From assembly GCA_013398955.1 (NCBI GenBank), contig VWPU01002115.1:186001-250000 (forward strand): a DNA stretch of 64,000 nt. The letters run 5' to 3'. The stretch is from Callaeas wilsoni. Its lineage: Eukaryota > Chordata > Aves > Passeriformes > Callaeidae. Made by a program: the position numbers and the translations under genes. Shown here one piece after another: positions 1 through 13,039 of this stretch (positions are counted from its first letter, which is position 1; every line of letters begins with the position of its first letter). The notes below the pieces were generated by a model. That model was given only the letters and a program-made list of their open reading frames with translations. It was not told where the DNA came from and ran no database searches.

Positions 1-884
1 AAAGGAAGTCTGGAGAATAATATCTAAGAATTCAAGCAGGTAGGAAGTATTACTGCAAGGATATGGTTTCATTACCTGCCAGGCAAAATTAGTTTGCTTT
101 CTTTCTTAAAAAGGTGTATGCTAAGTCTCAGAAATGCTTCTGGTAACTTAATGAATAACATCCACAATAAAAGATAATTGAATATTGAAACAATTTTTTT
201 ATTAATACAATCTTAACAAAAGAAAACATATAAAGATGGCAAAGATTGTTTCATTTCCTTAGGAATGGCTCATAAATGTGTTTTTTGATTATCTTTTGTA
301 GAAAGAAGTCCCATTATTAAAAATGATAGAAACGTTTTTGTCATGTACATTTACATTTGTAAAGGCATCCTTTATTCTTCATGGCATATTTATGACCTGA
401 CCTTCTACCCCATCACACTTTAATCCTCCTAAATACTATATTTTTAGTCCAGGTTTTAAAAAATAGAATTTTGCAACATACATTAGTCATCACCTTCACC
501 TTCTGCTTCCTTTGAATTTAATGCTACTTGAAGCACCTATTAAAATTGTTCCTGAATGCAGAATGTCTAAGGATTGTTGGATAATCTCCCTCTTTCAACA
601 ATTTTCTGCATAGAGCTCAGAATACATACGAGTTTTTGTGAGCAAATAATAAAAAGGGGAAAACCTTGTAAGCCCAAATAATTGCTTTACCGCTGTATAA
701 TCGAAAGCTGTTTTGATACGCCATCTGAAAACAAGATGAAGTTTTATTGTTACAACTGATGCTTGGAATACTTGTGTCTGTTGGAGAATCGATGTCCTAT
801 GTTGTAGTCACAAAATTATCTCTATTGCAAAAGAAGTGATTGCAGTCATTAACACTAATGGGTGTGTGTGTGCGCAATTCTTAG
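1..884 (+). other. ERC2: 3' part of an upstream ERC2 intron
   Basis: This is non-coding, AT-rich DNA ending in the splice acceptor of the first visible ERC2 exon. I see no exon, RNA gene or recognisable transposable element in it. Its assignment as intron follows from the exon at 885 beginning in the middle of a codon (one base is left over before the CAT ATG AAG frame), so coding sequence must continue upstream of the window. Confidence 0.85.
862..884 (+). promoter_or_regulatory. ERC2: 3' splice site with a GT repeat in the tract
   Basis: The acceptor AG is at 883-884. Instead of a continuous pyrimidine tract, the 20 bases before it hold an alternating GT run (862-872) followed by GCGCAATTCTTAG. 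UG-rich tracts close to acceptors are known binding sites of TDP-43 and CELF proteins in vertebrates, so this site may be weak and regulated. That regulation is inference; the repeat and the AG are seen directly. Confidence 0.7.
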
Positions 885-1020
885 ACATATGAAGGACCAA
901 AACAAGAAGGTTGCCAATCTGAAGCACAACCAGCAATTGGAGAAAAAGAAGAATGCACAGCTGTTGGAAGAAGTTCGTAGGCGAGAGGACAATATGACTG
1001 ACAACTCTCAACATTTACAA
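885..1020 (+). CDS. ERC2: ERC2 internal coding exon (coiled coil)
   Basis: This exon encodes part of ERC2 (ELKS/RAB6-interacting/CAST family member 2, CAST1), a large presynaptic active-zone scaffold that binds RIM, Bassoon, liprin-alpha and related proteins. The exon is 136 bases: one base finishing a split codon, then 45 codons starting HMKDQNKKVANLKHNQQ and ending RREDNMTDNSQHLQ. The sequence is charged and helix-forming, rich in K/E/Q with heptad-like Leu/Val/Ala spacing, as expected for the family's continuous coiled coil. KHNQQLEKKKNAQLLEE fits ERC2 rather than ERC1, which to my memory reads KHKEQVEKKKSAQMLEE. The acceptor AG is at 883-884 and the donor GTGAGT at 1021-1026. The exon enters in phase 2 and leaves in phase 0. 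By memory it lies about 150-200 residues before the C-terminus of a protein of roughly 957 residues. Strand and splice sites are certain from the sequence; the ERC2/ERC1 distinction is strong but unsearched. Confidence 0.95.
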
Positions 1021-4000
1021 GTGAGTTTATTTTTTCAATTTTTTTTTTAAAGCTATCAAAGAAAATACACTTCTGTTCTAGTGTGTGTCTTCCAGAATGT
1101 GTAATGAATCTGTTCCCACAAAGAGCTGATAGTTCCTTCCTTTTCTACCAGAGGATGCACTGCTCACCTCAGTTGTATCCATGAAATACTATTTAGGGTG
1201 AGGAAAAAAGCAATAGAAATTGAAGATCTCTGCACAGATACTACATCAGCAACTGTTTTTTCTTACAGCTGGAAGAAAAGGTTTAAGTATACCTCGCCTA
1301 TATTTCAGATAGACTTTGAGCCTAATTCCAGGAGAGTTTCTGTAGTTTGTAAGTTACTGAGTTTGGTGGTTGAGAAATGAATGTTCTTAAACTGATCTGT
1401 TTAAGTGATACATTACATACCAGGGAACTTGAATTCAAGGCCACAGACTTGATGCTTGACTTAAAAAGTATTCTCTGAGATCTAACTGTGAAAAACCACA
1501 AAGAGAAGTGCTGATTTCTGTTGACAACATCAATATCTCCATGCCCAGTGTTTATAAGCACTTTACAGTGCAAAATACCAATTTTGCCTTGATCTGGTTA
1601 ATAGAATGTGTTTCTGGAAAATTTCCAGTGGATGGAATTTGACCCTCTCATGCTTCATATGTTTGTATTTCTCATGTGTTCCTAGATGCAAAATGGAAAA
1701 ATTAACACCACATCTCTCTTTAGGCTTGTGTTGCTGAAGCTTTATGTCAGAATCAAGTTCAGGAAATGATACATTATTTATGCATCTGTGCAGTGTTAAG
1801 TTTACTTTACAGCCTTGGTTATTACACACTGATTGCATCACCATGCATTCTACTGCATGGGATAGAGCAATAAAAGCTTGTGAAGGATTTGGTCTGACAA
1901 TATATCAAAATTAAATTTCAGTGTTGAGCAGCTACTTCTAATTACAGTGGTTCAGTAAAGAGAATAAATTAAGCTTATTTTTCAGTATTATTTTGGAAAT
2001 CTATTACAGGAGGTGATGACTAGAGAATAGAAGCCATTCTCAGGATCCTTGATGTAACTGCTATACTTGGAGGTCATGAGATGAGATTGGGTCTAGCAGA
2101 TGGACATGGTATGGCTGAATGGCTTGAATTTAGAAAGAAAATACCTGTCTGCTGTGTAGTTCTTCTGTTCCATTCACTTCCTGTAAAGCATCTATACACT
2201 AAGAACAGTTTATGAAAACAGTTAACCAAGAACGGTTATTTCTTGTTACTGTGCCTTAAAATGTCAATATTTTTAAATGATGTCCTTCAATATAATACTT
2301 TCAGTAATATATTACATTCCCAGTAGCTGCAAGAACAACAGGAGAAAGGGAGCCTTGGTCATCTGTGCTGCTGGATTGCTGGTAGGGATAATCCTGCCTT
2401 CTCTGCCATACAGGCAATCAGCTGCCCTTATCAGTTTGCTGCCACAAACGGTTGTTGTATTTCCTTTTTCAAAGATTTCCACATTTCCTTGGCTTATTTC
2501 TTCTCAAGCATTTCTTAATGCAGAAGAGTGCATGAAAGCTTGAGGTTTCCCTGAGACTGCAGGATTTTGTGAGGTTTTATTGCTCTGGTAGTGAATCTTT
2601 CAAATAAAGGAGATACTCTGACATTGAATAGTCATGTCACAGTGCAGGTGACATGACTCTGATGTACATTTATTCTGCTGATAGGAAAGTATTTTTAATT
2701 AAAGGTTTTCACTGGTACAGTTTATTTCTTTTATATTTGTAAGGTAATTACAAATGCTAGGTGAGAGCATCAAGTCTTGTTATATGAATCTGATAAGTAG
2801 GTGATTGAATGGTTGAAAAGCCAAACAAATTTTAAAGCTCTAGTCAATTAGCCTTGGTATAGAAAGGAAATTTTTTTCATAATTTTTTAAGAAAACCTTT
2901 CCTCCTTCATGGAGTTGTGTAAAAAGTAACAGCAGTGATCTAAGGATTTAAATGAGGCAGCATTTTTGGGGAGATAAATGATGTGAGAGACATGATATTC
3001 TTTGAAAAAAAAATTCTAGGAATACTAGGCATCTGCTAATTAAAAACAATATTAGTTTGTGTTTCAATAAATGTTTAATTAACGTCTTAGTAAACCATAC
3101 GAATCTGACCACTTTTTCTTACTGTTCATAATAACTGCTGCTGTTTTTAGTGGAAACACCCTGCATTTATATGCATTTATCACACACAGTGCTTGTGTCT
3201 ACAGTGTACTTGTTACATTTGTGAATGATGTATTGAGCTATTAGAGGAAAAGTGTATCCTAAAATTCTCTGGCCAGATGTAGTGACTGTATTTGTTGGCT
3301 AGCTGTGATAAGCTCAGCTAAGAATTGAAGAGCAGTCAGACTAGTCAAACTACATTTACTCCAGCCAAGTCTTGGTCCCTGTTGCAGAAGTAGTGGAAAA
3401 GATGAAATAATAAGGTGAGTACGATTGTCCATGGACTGTTCAGGGGCTGCTCAGGGCAAACTGAAGCAATCAAGTACCTCCCTTTCTGTACAGCTCACAC
3501 AGGGCCTGAAACTATACCCACTCAGCTGTTCACCGGCTTTCTGATGGCTGTGAAGAGGTTCAGAAGTCTGTAGGTTCTTGGAAGCTTCAATAGTATGTCA
3601 TAGTTCCTGAGGCTTGTAGCACCAGGTATATTGGTGACACTTTTCACAATCTTTTCAGGTAAAAGCCTCTCAAAGCTGGTTCATGTCCCAGTGTCAGTGC
3701 TTTGAGGGCGAGTTTGAGTTTCTGGTGGCCCCATCTAACAGCATTCCAGGGCCACTGCTGTGATGGAGAGTGCTCTGGGATTCCTGGGGAGGAATTCACT
3801 TTGGTCTCTCTCAGCTATCATCTGTAATTGTGAGTGATGCTTCAGGTGTGCTTTTAGGGGGTTCTTTGGATCACTGTAAAATTCGAAACATCAGGGAGCC
3901 AGGTTAATTCTTGGGAAAGAAGAATAGTTGTGAGATTCTCTGTTTTTTCCTAACACAAATCAAGGGCAGACCTGCGCGAATCTTGCCAGACATGATGGTC

Positions 4001-7000
4001 ATATATTACATGAAGCATCACAGCAGGAGAGCTGGAACTTGAACACTTTATCATGAACTTTTTTGAGAATGATGTATCTACCATGCCTTTGTTTTTCTCT
4101 CTTTTTTTTGTCTGTCTTAAAAATGATAAGGCTTTCTAGGAAACACTAAGCTAAGAAATATACAGATATCATGTCATAGATTTGCGGTTAATTCTTCAAG
4201 TCTCTTTACAGGATCTTAAAACGTTAGACATGTGACTTTTTTATTCCCTGAGATTAATTTTTCTTGATTCTTGTGTGAAACATGTTTCTTCCAGTAACAC
4301 TGGTACCTCAGTAGAATTGGAAAAGGAAACATTTGCGTACCATTGAGAACACGAATGTATTTGGTTTTGATTCTGATTTTCAAATCTGCTATAATAACAA
4401 CAACAAAGTCTTTTTGTTTCTCTAGAGTAAGCAATAAGAGAGTGCACTAATAATATTTCCATGTGTCCCATGACATAGCCTCAAAGGCAGTTGAATATAC
4501 ACTTTTGTCTGATTATGCTTTTCATAGATGTAATGTATCAATTCAATAAGTGATCCAAGCCCAGAAACACTTCTCTGTGGAAATTTTATGCAAATAGTCC
4601 AATGCATATGTGTCACAAAAAAAAAGTGCAGAGATGAACCTGAAAAAAAGTTAGTAAGTTTAATACCCTATTCTGCCCTGATCTGCATCAGCTTCTGGGT
4701 GTTTTCCCCCTTTCTTCCAGTTCATCTGCTGGCAAAGTTTTTGACTCTCCTAATGGTTTAAATGTTTGGGTAATTTGTCACAATTCTCTTTGAGCTAGCT
4801 TGGATTTTCTTTGGCTGGAAATCCACATGCAGAAAAGAGATATTTAACTAATAATATTGTTTTTGAGTGAGGCAATGTGTCGTTCTCATTGATTTCAGAT
4901 ATCATATACAGGCAGCTTGATCAATGGTTTATGCCTGCAGTACTGTGGAACAGATTGTGTACACATGTACATTTTCCAGGTGTAAATACCTCACTTTTTA
5001 AACAGATTTCAGCCTGTCGGTCATGCTTATTCATGGCATGTAGTGAGGCAAGGCAAGAGTTCCAGTTTTTCAATAGCTCTGTACTGGCTGGAAATTTAAT
5101 CTTAGGTAATGAATAAAACATGATCAGGAGGAAGTCCTGTCAAAAGAGATAAAAAAACCTGACTAGTTAATATTACTGCTTTCTGATTCTTGCCCTGTGA
5201 ATATCTGTGATGTCTTAATCACTGAAAATAGCTCCCAAGAGGTTTCACAGCTAGCCAGCATGAATCCTTAACCCTGGATTTGTTTCTTTATTTGTCACTG
5301 TGTGCTTCACCATATAATTTTCAACTCCATAGTGGCTCTAAAAATACAAAATGTACCCAAGACATTGCACATTGCTGTATGTTATTACTGTGTCTTATAA
5401 AATAGCATGGCCTAAATAAGGGGTATATCTGACATTACTATGAATTTACTATGACTTCTCTTAATGCAGTGTATTGCCTACTGCATTGTCTCAAAAGCTT
5501 TGATACTATAATATTAATAAAAAGAGGAAGCTAGGGAGTGAGATGAAGTCTTGCAAACAAAAATGAACAGAGCAGTGTAATCAATTCAGAGACAGAGGAA
5601 GCAGTCCTGGCTGCTATGCAGACAGGCATTAGTGTATGGAGCTGACACAAGGCAGGAGAGAATTCATTGCATAAACACACAGCTTTGTATTAGTAATACT
5701 GAAGTTGATATGCAGTGACAAAACACAACCTTTTAAGAGGTTAAAATCATGAGCTATTGTATTAAAAGTAAATTCTAATTTAAGCATCTGTCCTAAGGTG
5801 GACCTATACCTTTCTGGACAGCTTTAATAATTCTCAGTGTTTAATAATTCTCAGGGTTCTGTATGTTTCTCTCTTTAAAAGGCTTGTAATTTTTGTGGGA
5901 GGAAGACAGAGGTAAGATAGGGATTTTACCTATTTACACCACTTCTGTGATTTCCACAGTGTGCATGGGTGAATTGTAAGTTGTGGTCTAGCTCTGATGT
6001 GTAGAATTGCAGAATTGCTGGGTACCTCTCATTCTGTTGTGGGTGGAGGATGAGGGCAACAAGGTGACCTCTCTCAATTTTCCTTTTTTAATGATATGAG
6101 CAATCAGAACACACAGGTGAGATATATTGTAGATAGCCTTTTGAAATACGTTTAGAGACAAGAGGAAGGATAAGATATGGCCTGCAATGCTTTTGAAGAT
6201 CTTCCTTCTCCTTAAGATTTCTGCTATCAGATATGAATATTTTGAAACAAAAGCTGGTTTTTTTGTAAGTCTTCATAAGAGTCAGCTACACCAAGTCCTT
6301 CAGTCCTTGTGTAAGATGTTTGTTGGAGCCAGTTGAGTGACAAATACAAAAAATGGGATAAATAACATTGAGAATTAAGTTGTCCCTTAAAAGTACCCAT
6401 GGCCCTGTTTGAGAAAAATGCAGAATAGAAATTAATTTTTATTATGGTTGTAATGAGTTAAAAACTTACTTTACCAAAATTTTTCTATGATTAAAGCAGA
6501 ACTGTAATGATGCATCTAAGATTTAAGATTGAAGACTGGGATTGTCTTGTGTTGTAGATGTCCTCTTTACTATTGTAGCCCATACAGAAATAATTTAGGC
6601 AACACTTTCATTTCCAAAGTTTTGCACTAAATTGTTTGGTTTCTCTTTTTTTGACCAAATATATTTGTTTAAACTGTTGCAAATACATTTTATCAAGTGA
6701 GTTGATTTAAAGCGCAAGTGAGCAATTTTTGAAATATTTTTGACTGAGTTCTCGCTATATAATCTATTAAGTTAATGAATGAACATATGAAGAAATGTGA
6801 AAGTCAATATTTTATGCCATTTTTTTCTAACTAAACCACATAATTCTCTTCATTTTAATGCCTTAAAACTAGCATATGGTATTGTATGCTCCTATTGTAT
6901 GTATGCTTCAAGCTATAGTTTCCTTGGGGACTGTAACATTTTGTATTTAAGTAGTTAAGCTGATGTTTGGTCAATTTTAAGAAAATTAGTGTTCATGTAC

Positions 7001-10000
7001 ATATCAGTCTCACCCTTATAAAGCAAGAGTTATGTACTAGAAAATGGAGAGAACTTAACAGATTGCACAATTGTGAGCAGTAATGATGTGTCCATGGGTA
7101 CGTCCTTTGGCATTTCTCTGCGTCTCTAATTGTTAGGTGGATTTTGCCAAGATAGAGTGTAGTAGTAACTACAAGTCCAAAACTGTTCGGCCTTCAGCAA
7201 AATGTATAGCATATTATAAGCTTCACACAATTTAGGGAACTTTTTTTTTTCTCCTGTAAATATCAAGGAAAAAGGCAGGAATTGCATTTTCTTGAAGTGG
7301 TTATTTTCATGGAGCTGAACATAAATTTTTAATAGACATTTAACAAAAGTCTTTTCTGTACTCATTGGTAATGAATCTATTAAAACCTCACAACTTTGAG
7401 TGGAGACTAGGCAACAGAAAAAAAAAGAGTAAACCTGTGATGCTGTAGTGCAATATATTAAAAAATTATTACCAGATTAGAAATGCATACTTACAAATCT
7501 CAAGATAATCCACTCAAACGCATGTAAGACTATTGAAGACAGATAGTGTACTTATCTTCAGATTTCCAACATAATATAAATATAAATTCAGATTGTAAAT
7601 GTGGATGGACAGTTAGGAATTTTCCTTCCTTGGCCTGTGGAAGTTCCTTAAGCTGTGGATAAATTCCATATGTGTTGCTGAAATGTGTTGAACTTTAGCC
7701 AGTAGTTTAAGATTATGTTGAAGAAAATATTTCTAAAAGGTTTCAGATGAAGAAAGCTGTTTGAGAATCTACAGAGTGCAGGAAGGTTTATTGGTAGGTC
7801 TGAAGATCAATACCAGAAGTGGGTTTTTTGGGGGTATTTACGTTGACATTTGTTTTCATTGTGCAGTGTAATCCCCAGAAGCCAAAACCACTCCTGTTAC
7901 AAAATGTCCCTGTAGACAATATGTGAGAATCTCACTTGCAGATCAATTCCTACTAGAATCACTTGACCTCTTTTTTGTCATAATTGGTGGGTTGACAGAA
8001 GTCCCACAGTGTTCTGTGCTGTGTTGGTCTAACCACTATAATATGAAAAAAAAATTGTAGTGAACAAAGCATTATCAGCAAAACTCTTCTATGTAGTTGT
8101 CATATATGCATTTTTTTGACTAGTGTATTCCATTATATGAGTAAGTATAAAATAACATAATTTTTATTCTTAGAAAATCACAATCTATTAATTTTGGGAT
8201 TTTATGCAAGCACACAGTATAATAGAATATTATGTATAATTTTTAATACACTTTTTGGCATTATTACAAAGACTTGTACGGCATTCCATATCAGACAGTC
8301 TGAATACCAACCTTCTCATCCTTCTCAGTTTCTACAGTTAAGTCGGAATCTTAATGTTTATCAGTATTGTCTAGGTAATGTTAATTCCCTGGCTTTAGTT
8401 ACCCAGGAATAAAACCTGGCTTTCCTGATTTGCAGTTGTTTAGAAATCTGTGAACTGCAACTATTGAGAAGTACTTTACGTTTAAATTAAATCAGTTATT
8501 TCTACAATGTACTTTAATATATTTTGTTAGTTGAAAAGGGCATATATGGCAAGGGAAGGGAATGTTGTCGTTGGAAAAAACAAAACTGCAACAACAGGAA
8601 ACAGAAAAAATTTGATGTGATACAACTTTCTTTTCTCCCTCTCAATATGTAATAACTAACACATACAGGACTTCTATAGTCTCCAGGGGGCAATTGCATT
8701 CACATGCATCAAAAGAAATAGTTCAGTTAAACCAACTTTCCCTACCCAGCAATAATTACCACAGGTTTACACTGAGATATAGCTGCAAAAGGTTAGTCAG
8801 TAGGGCATCTGCAAATCAAGTTATATGTCAACTCTACATCAATAACCTCATTATATTAGATGTTAGTATTTCAGCACGACTGTCCAATATAGCATTCCAC
8901 ATATAGCTAATTTTTAGCTTTTATATTGAGTTATAGCTCATCTAATATCTTACAAAATTATGTATTTAAACATTCTATATTACATAAATTATAATCAATG
9001 ACAAAAGCAATGATTTAGATTGAAATTCTACAAAGTGAAATTGCAATAAAATGTCTGACCCTATTTGTGTAGCTGCCTTCAACATAAGAGGAATACAGGA
9101 TGTTTAACCCTGTAATATAAAAGAAGTGTACTGGAAATTAGTATTAGCATAGATTTTCCAGTTTAGGCATTGCTTTAAAATGTTACCTATAGATTTTTTA
9201 TTTTCAGTTATTGCAATTGAAAGTTGTTTTTCTGTATATAAAGAAGCAAAAAAAGTATGTTCTAAAAGTTCAATCTATTACCTAAATTCTGTGTAAACTC
9301 CCTCCATATACTTCCTTATATTTGTAGCTTATCCAGAAGCTATAACTTTTTTGCTGAAAGCTTGATAGGCTGGATGAAAATATAAAAAGATTTTCAAAAA
9401 CCTTTTTGTGGTCTGCATCAAGCTCAGATTTCTACCTAGTTACATAATTTAATTTTGTATTTACCTGGTTAGTAACTGGTTAGTGAGAGCTGCTGCTGCT
9501 GTTTGTCACTCTCCATAGATCATTTTGAAGTCTCTTACTAATACATCTGGTCAGCAACAAAAGTTCTGCTGGAGTAAGTCTAAGTAGAACTATTTTGGTT
9601 GGTTGTTAATAAGCCAGATTTATACTTACTTCTCATTACAAGTGTTCTGTAATAGCCTTATACACTATTACTTACAGACTCCCTTGTCAGACTGGAAAGA
9701 GAAGGAAGGCGAAGCACCTTCATATGTAGTGTTGTCTAGAACACTCCTACCTTGGAAATTATTATTATTGTAACCCCATCTTTGCTCTGAGAAGCTTTCG
9801 TTTGAGAGACTTCAGTAGAAAAATCCAGGGCCAAATTTCATTGTAAGGTTAAAAAAAAGAAAAAAAAATATTGGTGTTAAATTAAGAAGTCACAAACTTG
9901 ATAAAACATGCTTTATTAATAGATCTCAAAATATCTTAAAGAATAGAATTGTAAGTAATATATTGAATGAAACTGAGGCATAAGAAATAAAGGTTGTGTG

Positions 10001-10708
10001 CAAGGTGTCCCAGATGGCTGATGGAACCATTAAGGAGCACAGACTTTGTCTTTCCAATATTCCCTTTACTTTTCTGAACTGTTGACTCAAAATATTTTAC
10101 TCTGTACATTTTGGTACATGATACTAAAAATGTTGCTAATGAATTGTTACTGATTGAAGTACTTAGTGCGGGTGAAGTTGATACACTTTTTGGTCCAGTG
10201 AGTGATCAAAAGTTTGTGTTTAGCGCATGAAAGACAAGGGAAACACATACCATATTAATTATTTTGCAATGACTAGGCAGTTTAAGTAGTCTCTTGATTC
10301 TCAGAGGATAGTGAATAATAGCTGCACATGAAGAAAAAGAAGAGTACTGATATTTGCAGTTTAAAGGCAACTGTCTTTTTAAGCAGAATTGTCAAGATAA
10401 TCAGATAAGTCAACAACAAACACCGGAGTGCAGTATATTAAATTTTCTAGAAGGCTCTTCTTTCAAGTTACAGCAAGGGTCCTTAACAAGCATTTCTTTG
10501 ATCCATTACTTCTGTTTATATTTTTCCATTTCTCCTTTTCTTTGGGAAAGTCTGTTTAGCTTTCTGTATCTGACAAAGACTCCTCTACAAACACCTTGGA
10601 GAAAGCTTGACAGATTTGGGATATTGTTGAATCCCAGTGTTGTCACTAAATAAATGTATTAATACAATTGCAGCTTTTTTCTATGACACCTTTGATAATT
10701 GTAAATAG
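1021..10708 (+). other. ERC2: ERC2 giant intron, first part
   Basis: The intron starts with a consensus GTGAGT donor. The following 9.7 kb is AT-rich non-coding sequence with no recognised transposable element or RNA gene. Reading frames of 60-95 codons here have no low-complexity or domain pattern and occur on both strands, as expected by chance. A slightly richer stretch around 3400-4020 has no recognisable family and may be a very old, eroded repeat. Confidence 0.8.
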
Positions 10709-10714
10709 GGAAAA
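10709..10714. repeat. left target-site duplication (GGAAAA)
   Basis: The six bases GGAAAA directly precede the TGTAGA start of the LTR and are repeated exactly after its CCACA end at 11188-11193. A six-base duplication is the usual footprint of class II (alpha/beta-like, ERVK-type) avian retroviral integration. Confidence 0.85.
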
Positions 10715-11187
10715 TGTAGAAGAATGGCTCTCTGAGCAAGGACATACAGAGCTAAGCTACGTGCACAACCCAGGTTTCAATAATTGTTGAGCAGTTTCTC
10801 AGAGAAAATGGATACTGATAGCAGTTTCTCATGGGAACTGCTCATTGGAATGTGTACAATCTAGGCCTCAGCAACCTTGATTATCCTGAATAAGCAAGAA
10901 AGAAGAAACAAAATCACTGGTAGGAAAGCAACAAGATAGAAAGACAGGATGGGAAAACAGGAGCATGTAACCACAAGAAAAGAATAGAGAAAAAGCATGA
11001 TTGTTTAGCTATAGCCAATCTGCATTAATTACTATACGCGTGATAATAGCTATTATCCAATTATAAGTTGCTAAGTGGCTCGTGAACAGGCTGACTAATG
11101 TATATAACCAGGCCTATAATAATCAATAAACGGAGTTCCACCAATAACTCTATGAGTACGTGTGGTTCATCCCGGCAACTGTCCACA
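10715..11187 (+). mobile_element. solo LTR of an endogenous retrovirus
   Basis: This is a 473-bp element with canonical TG...CA ends. It begins TGTAGA and ends TCCACA, which are imperfect inverted repeats, and it is flanked by the exact 6-bp duplication GGAAAA. Inside are a direct repeat AGCAGTTTCTCA (10790-10801 and 10820-10831), a TATATAA box at 11101-11107, and an AATAAA signal at 11125-11130 just upstream of the R/U5-like part. This order (U3 repeats, TATA, poly-A signal, short U5) gives + orientation. No internal gag/pol/env sequence or second LTR is present, so it is a solo LTR left by LTR-LTR recombination. The 6-bp duplication suggests a class II element; family assignment is inference. 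It inserted in the sense direction of ERC2, so its promoter and poly-A signal could in principle act on the host transcript. Confidence 0.88.
11101..11130 (+). promoter_or_regulatory. LTR TATA box and poly-A signal
   Basis: TATATAA (11101-11107) is followed 17 bases later by AATAAA (11125-11130). In short avian LTRs these two elements sit close together around the cap site. Activity is not known; the motifs are intact. Confidence 0.7.
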
Positions 11188-11193
11188 GGAAAA
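11188..11193. repeat. right target-site duplication (GGAAAA)
   Basis: Exact copy of the six bases at 10709-10714, immediately after the terminal CA of the LTR. It confirms the LTR boundaries. Confidence 0.85.
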
Positions 11194-12499
11194 AGTGAAC
11201 TTATTTTAAAATATTAGTCCAATGTAGATGAACTATAAAAATGTTAATTTTGAATCTGAAAAATCACAACTATGCACAGAATACAGGTTTTTTTTTCATA
11301 TTGCCTTTTAAAAAATACATTTTGAGTTATTCTTTGTATTTCTATGATATTTTAGTGACATGAATTAGAAATGATTTTTCAAGTGCATTTGTTCTTTAGT
11401 GGGGTAAAGTTTTATTGAGCAATATTATTTGGCATCACGTAGTTATGAAAACATAGTTTTCACTGTTGCATATTGGCATAATGAAAGAAGCATTTTATAC
11501 CTCCTCTTTAGCCATCAAATACCTTTGTCATATTGAGAACTATCATAATTTAGCCATCTAGAAGTTATGACAGAGATAAAAGCCAGGTGTTTGTGATGCC
11601 CTCCTCCTCTTTGTTTTTTTAAACTTCAAAGGGACATTATAACAATGTGCATAGTGTGTCACATGAGTGCTATAGTCTCTTCATTTTGAAGGAAAGATTT
11701 TGTGTTTTCATGCACATGGGGTGAATTCCTGGCTCTATTAAAGTTTATGTGATTTTTGCCACTGCCTTGTCACACAAAGATTTCTCACATGAAGAAGAAA
11801 TAATTTACAAAACCCTGTACAGACAAAAAATAAACTAAAAAAGTCATTGAGAAAGCAGATCTCAAGCACAAGTGGAAACAGTCCATTGTCATTCATCGTT
11901 TACATCTGATCTGTTGATGGGAATTGTAATTTGTGAGAAAGTCCTTCTGCAGTCAGCTGTGAGGCTTGTCAAAACTGGCTTTTCTGTCTGGGTGTTCTTT
12001 TATAAGAACATTTGGCTGCCAAGTCCTAGCAAATATAATTATTTCTCTTAATACATTAGAAAAGATTGCTCAGAGGTTGCTGTCTGGCTCTTGTGCTTTC
12101 AACATAGGCTTTGATCCTTTATACATGATGACTTTGTTAACCTTTTTCTTATGAAACTGATAAACACTAAACTAATTAGTGTTATAAGCAGGATAACTAG
12201 TAACTTGAACTCCTCTTTTGTCTCTTTTTTCTCAGTGTGAAGTAAGTGCACCACAAGAATACTAGAAAGCTATCATATAAAAGATCAACTAGTAGCTTCC
12301 TGCATAGAAACCTTTGCTGGGAACACATTAAGTGGATACTTGGATGAAGGTATCCTAAATCCATTCTGGTGGATGTGAATGATAAGTTACGCTTAGCTGC
12401 CTGACATAAGCTAACTTGTGTATTGTTGGTGCTCTAAGATGCTCTATTCCAATTTTCAACTGCAAATTGCATTCTTTCCTTATCTAATTGATCTCTCTG
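11194..12499 (+). other. ERC2: ERC2 giant intron between LTR and CR1
   Basis: AT-rich non-coding sequence with no recognised repeat, RNA gene or coding exon. Confidence 0.7.
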
Positions 12500-12772
12500 G
12501 TGACCAGTGACAGGACATGAGGGAATGGCCTGAACTTGTGTCAGGGAAGGTTTATGTTGGATATTAGGAAAAGGTTGTTCTTGGCTGGGAACTGAACAGG
12601 CTCCCCAGGGCAGTGGTCACAGCCCTAAGGTTGTCAGAGTTCAAGTGTTTGGCCAATGCGCTCAGGAACACACTGGGATTCCAAGGGATGGTCCTGTGCA
12701 GGGCCAAGTTGGACTCGGTGATACCTATGGGTCCCTTCCAACTCAGCTTATTTGTGATTCTGTGATTCTGTA
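12500..12772 (+). mobile_element. CR1 LINE 3' end, sense orientation
   Basis: The sequence reads as a typical avian CR1 tail. A GACAGGACATGAGGGAATGG-like block is followed by a GGAAAAGGTTGTTCTTGGCTGGG block (equivalent to the end of ORF2), then the 3' UTR with GGGTCCCTTCCAACTCAG and the terminal short repeat TGATTCTGTGATTCTG. This terminal octamer-like repeat is diagnostic of CR1 insertions in + orientation. The copy is heavily 5'-truncated, as most CR1 copies are, and carries no intact ORF. The right end is sharp, the left end approximate. Confidence 0.9.
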
Positions 12773-13039
12773 ATTGAAATGTGTACGAAGTAAGTACCTG
12801 TTAAAATAAAACACAAATTATCCAGTAGACAGTCAAGTGAAATAATTTATCTCGCATCCTGAAAATGTTTCTTAAGAGTTAAAAGGGAAAGTTTCATGTA
12901 ATTGTTGTCCTGGATGATTCCACAAATTGTGATTTCCTTGTTCTCTGTGCTGTGGTACTTTGAAAAGCCAGGACATGATAACAGACCTGTGAAGATTTTT
13001 GAAGAACGTTTATTTCTGTCACTTCCCAGTGGAGAATTA

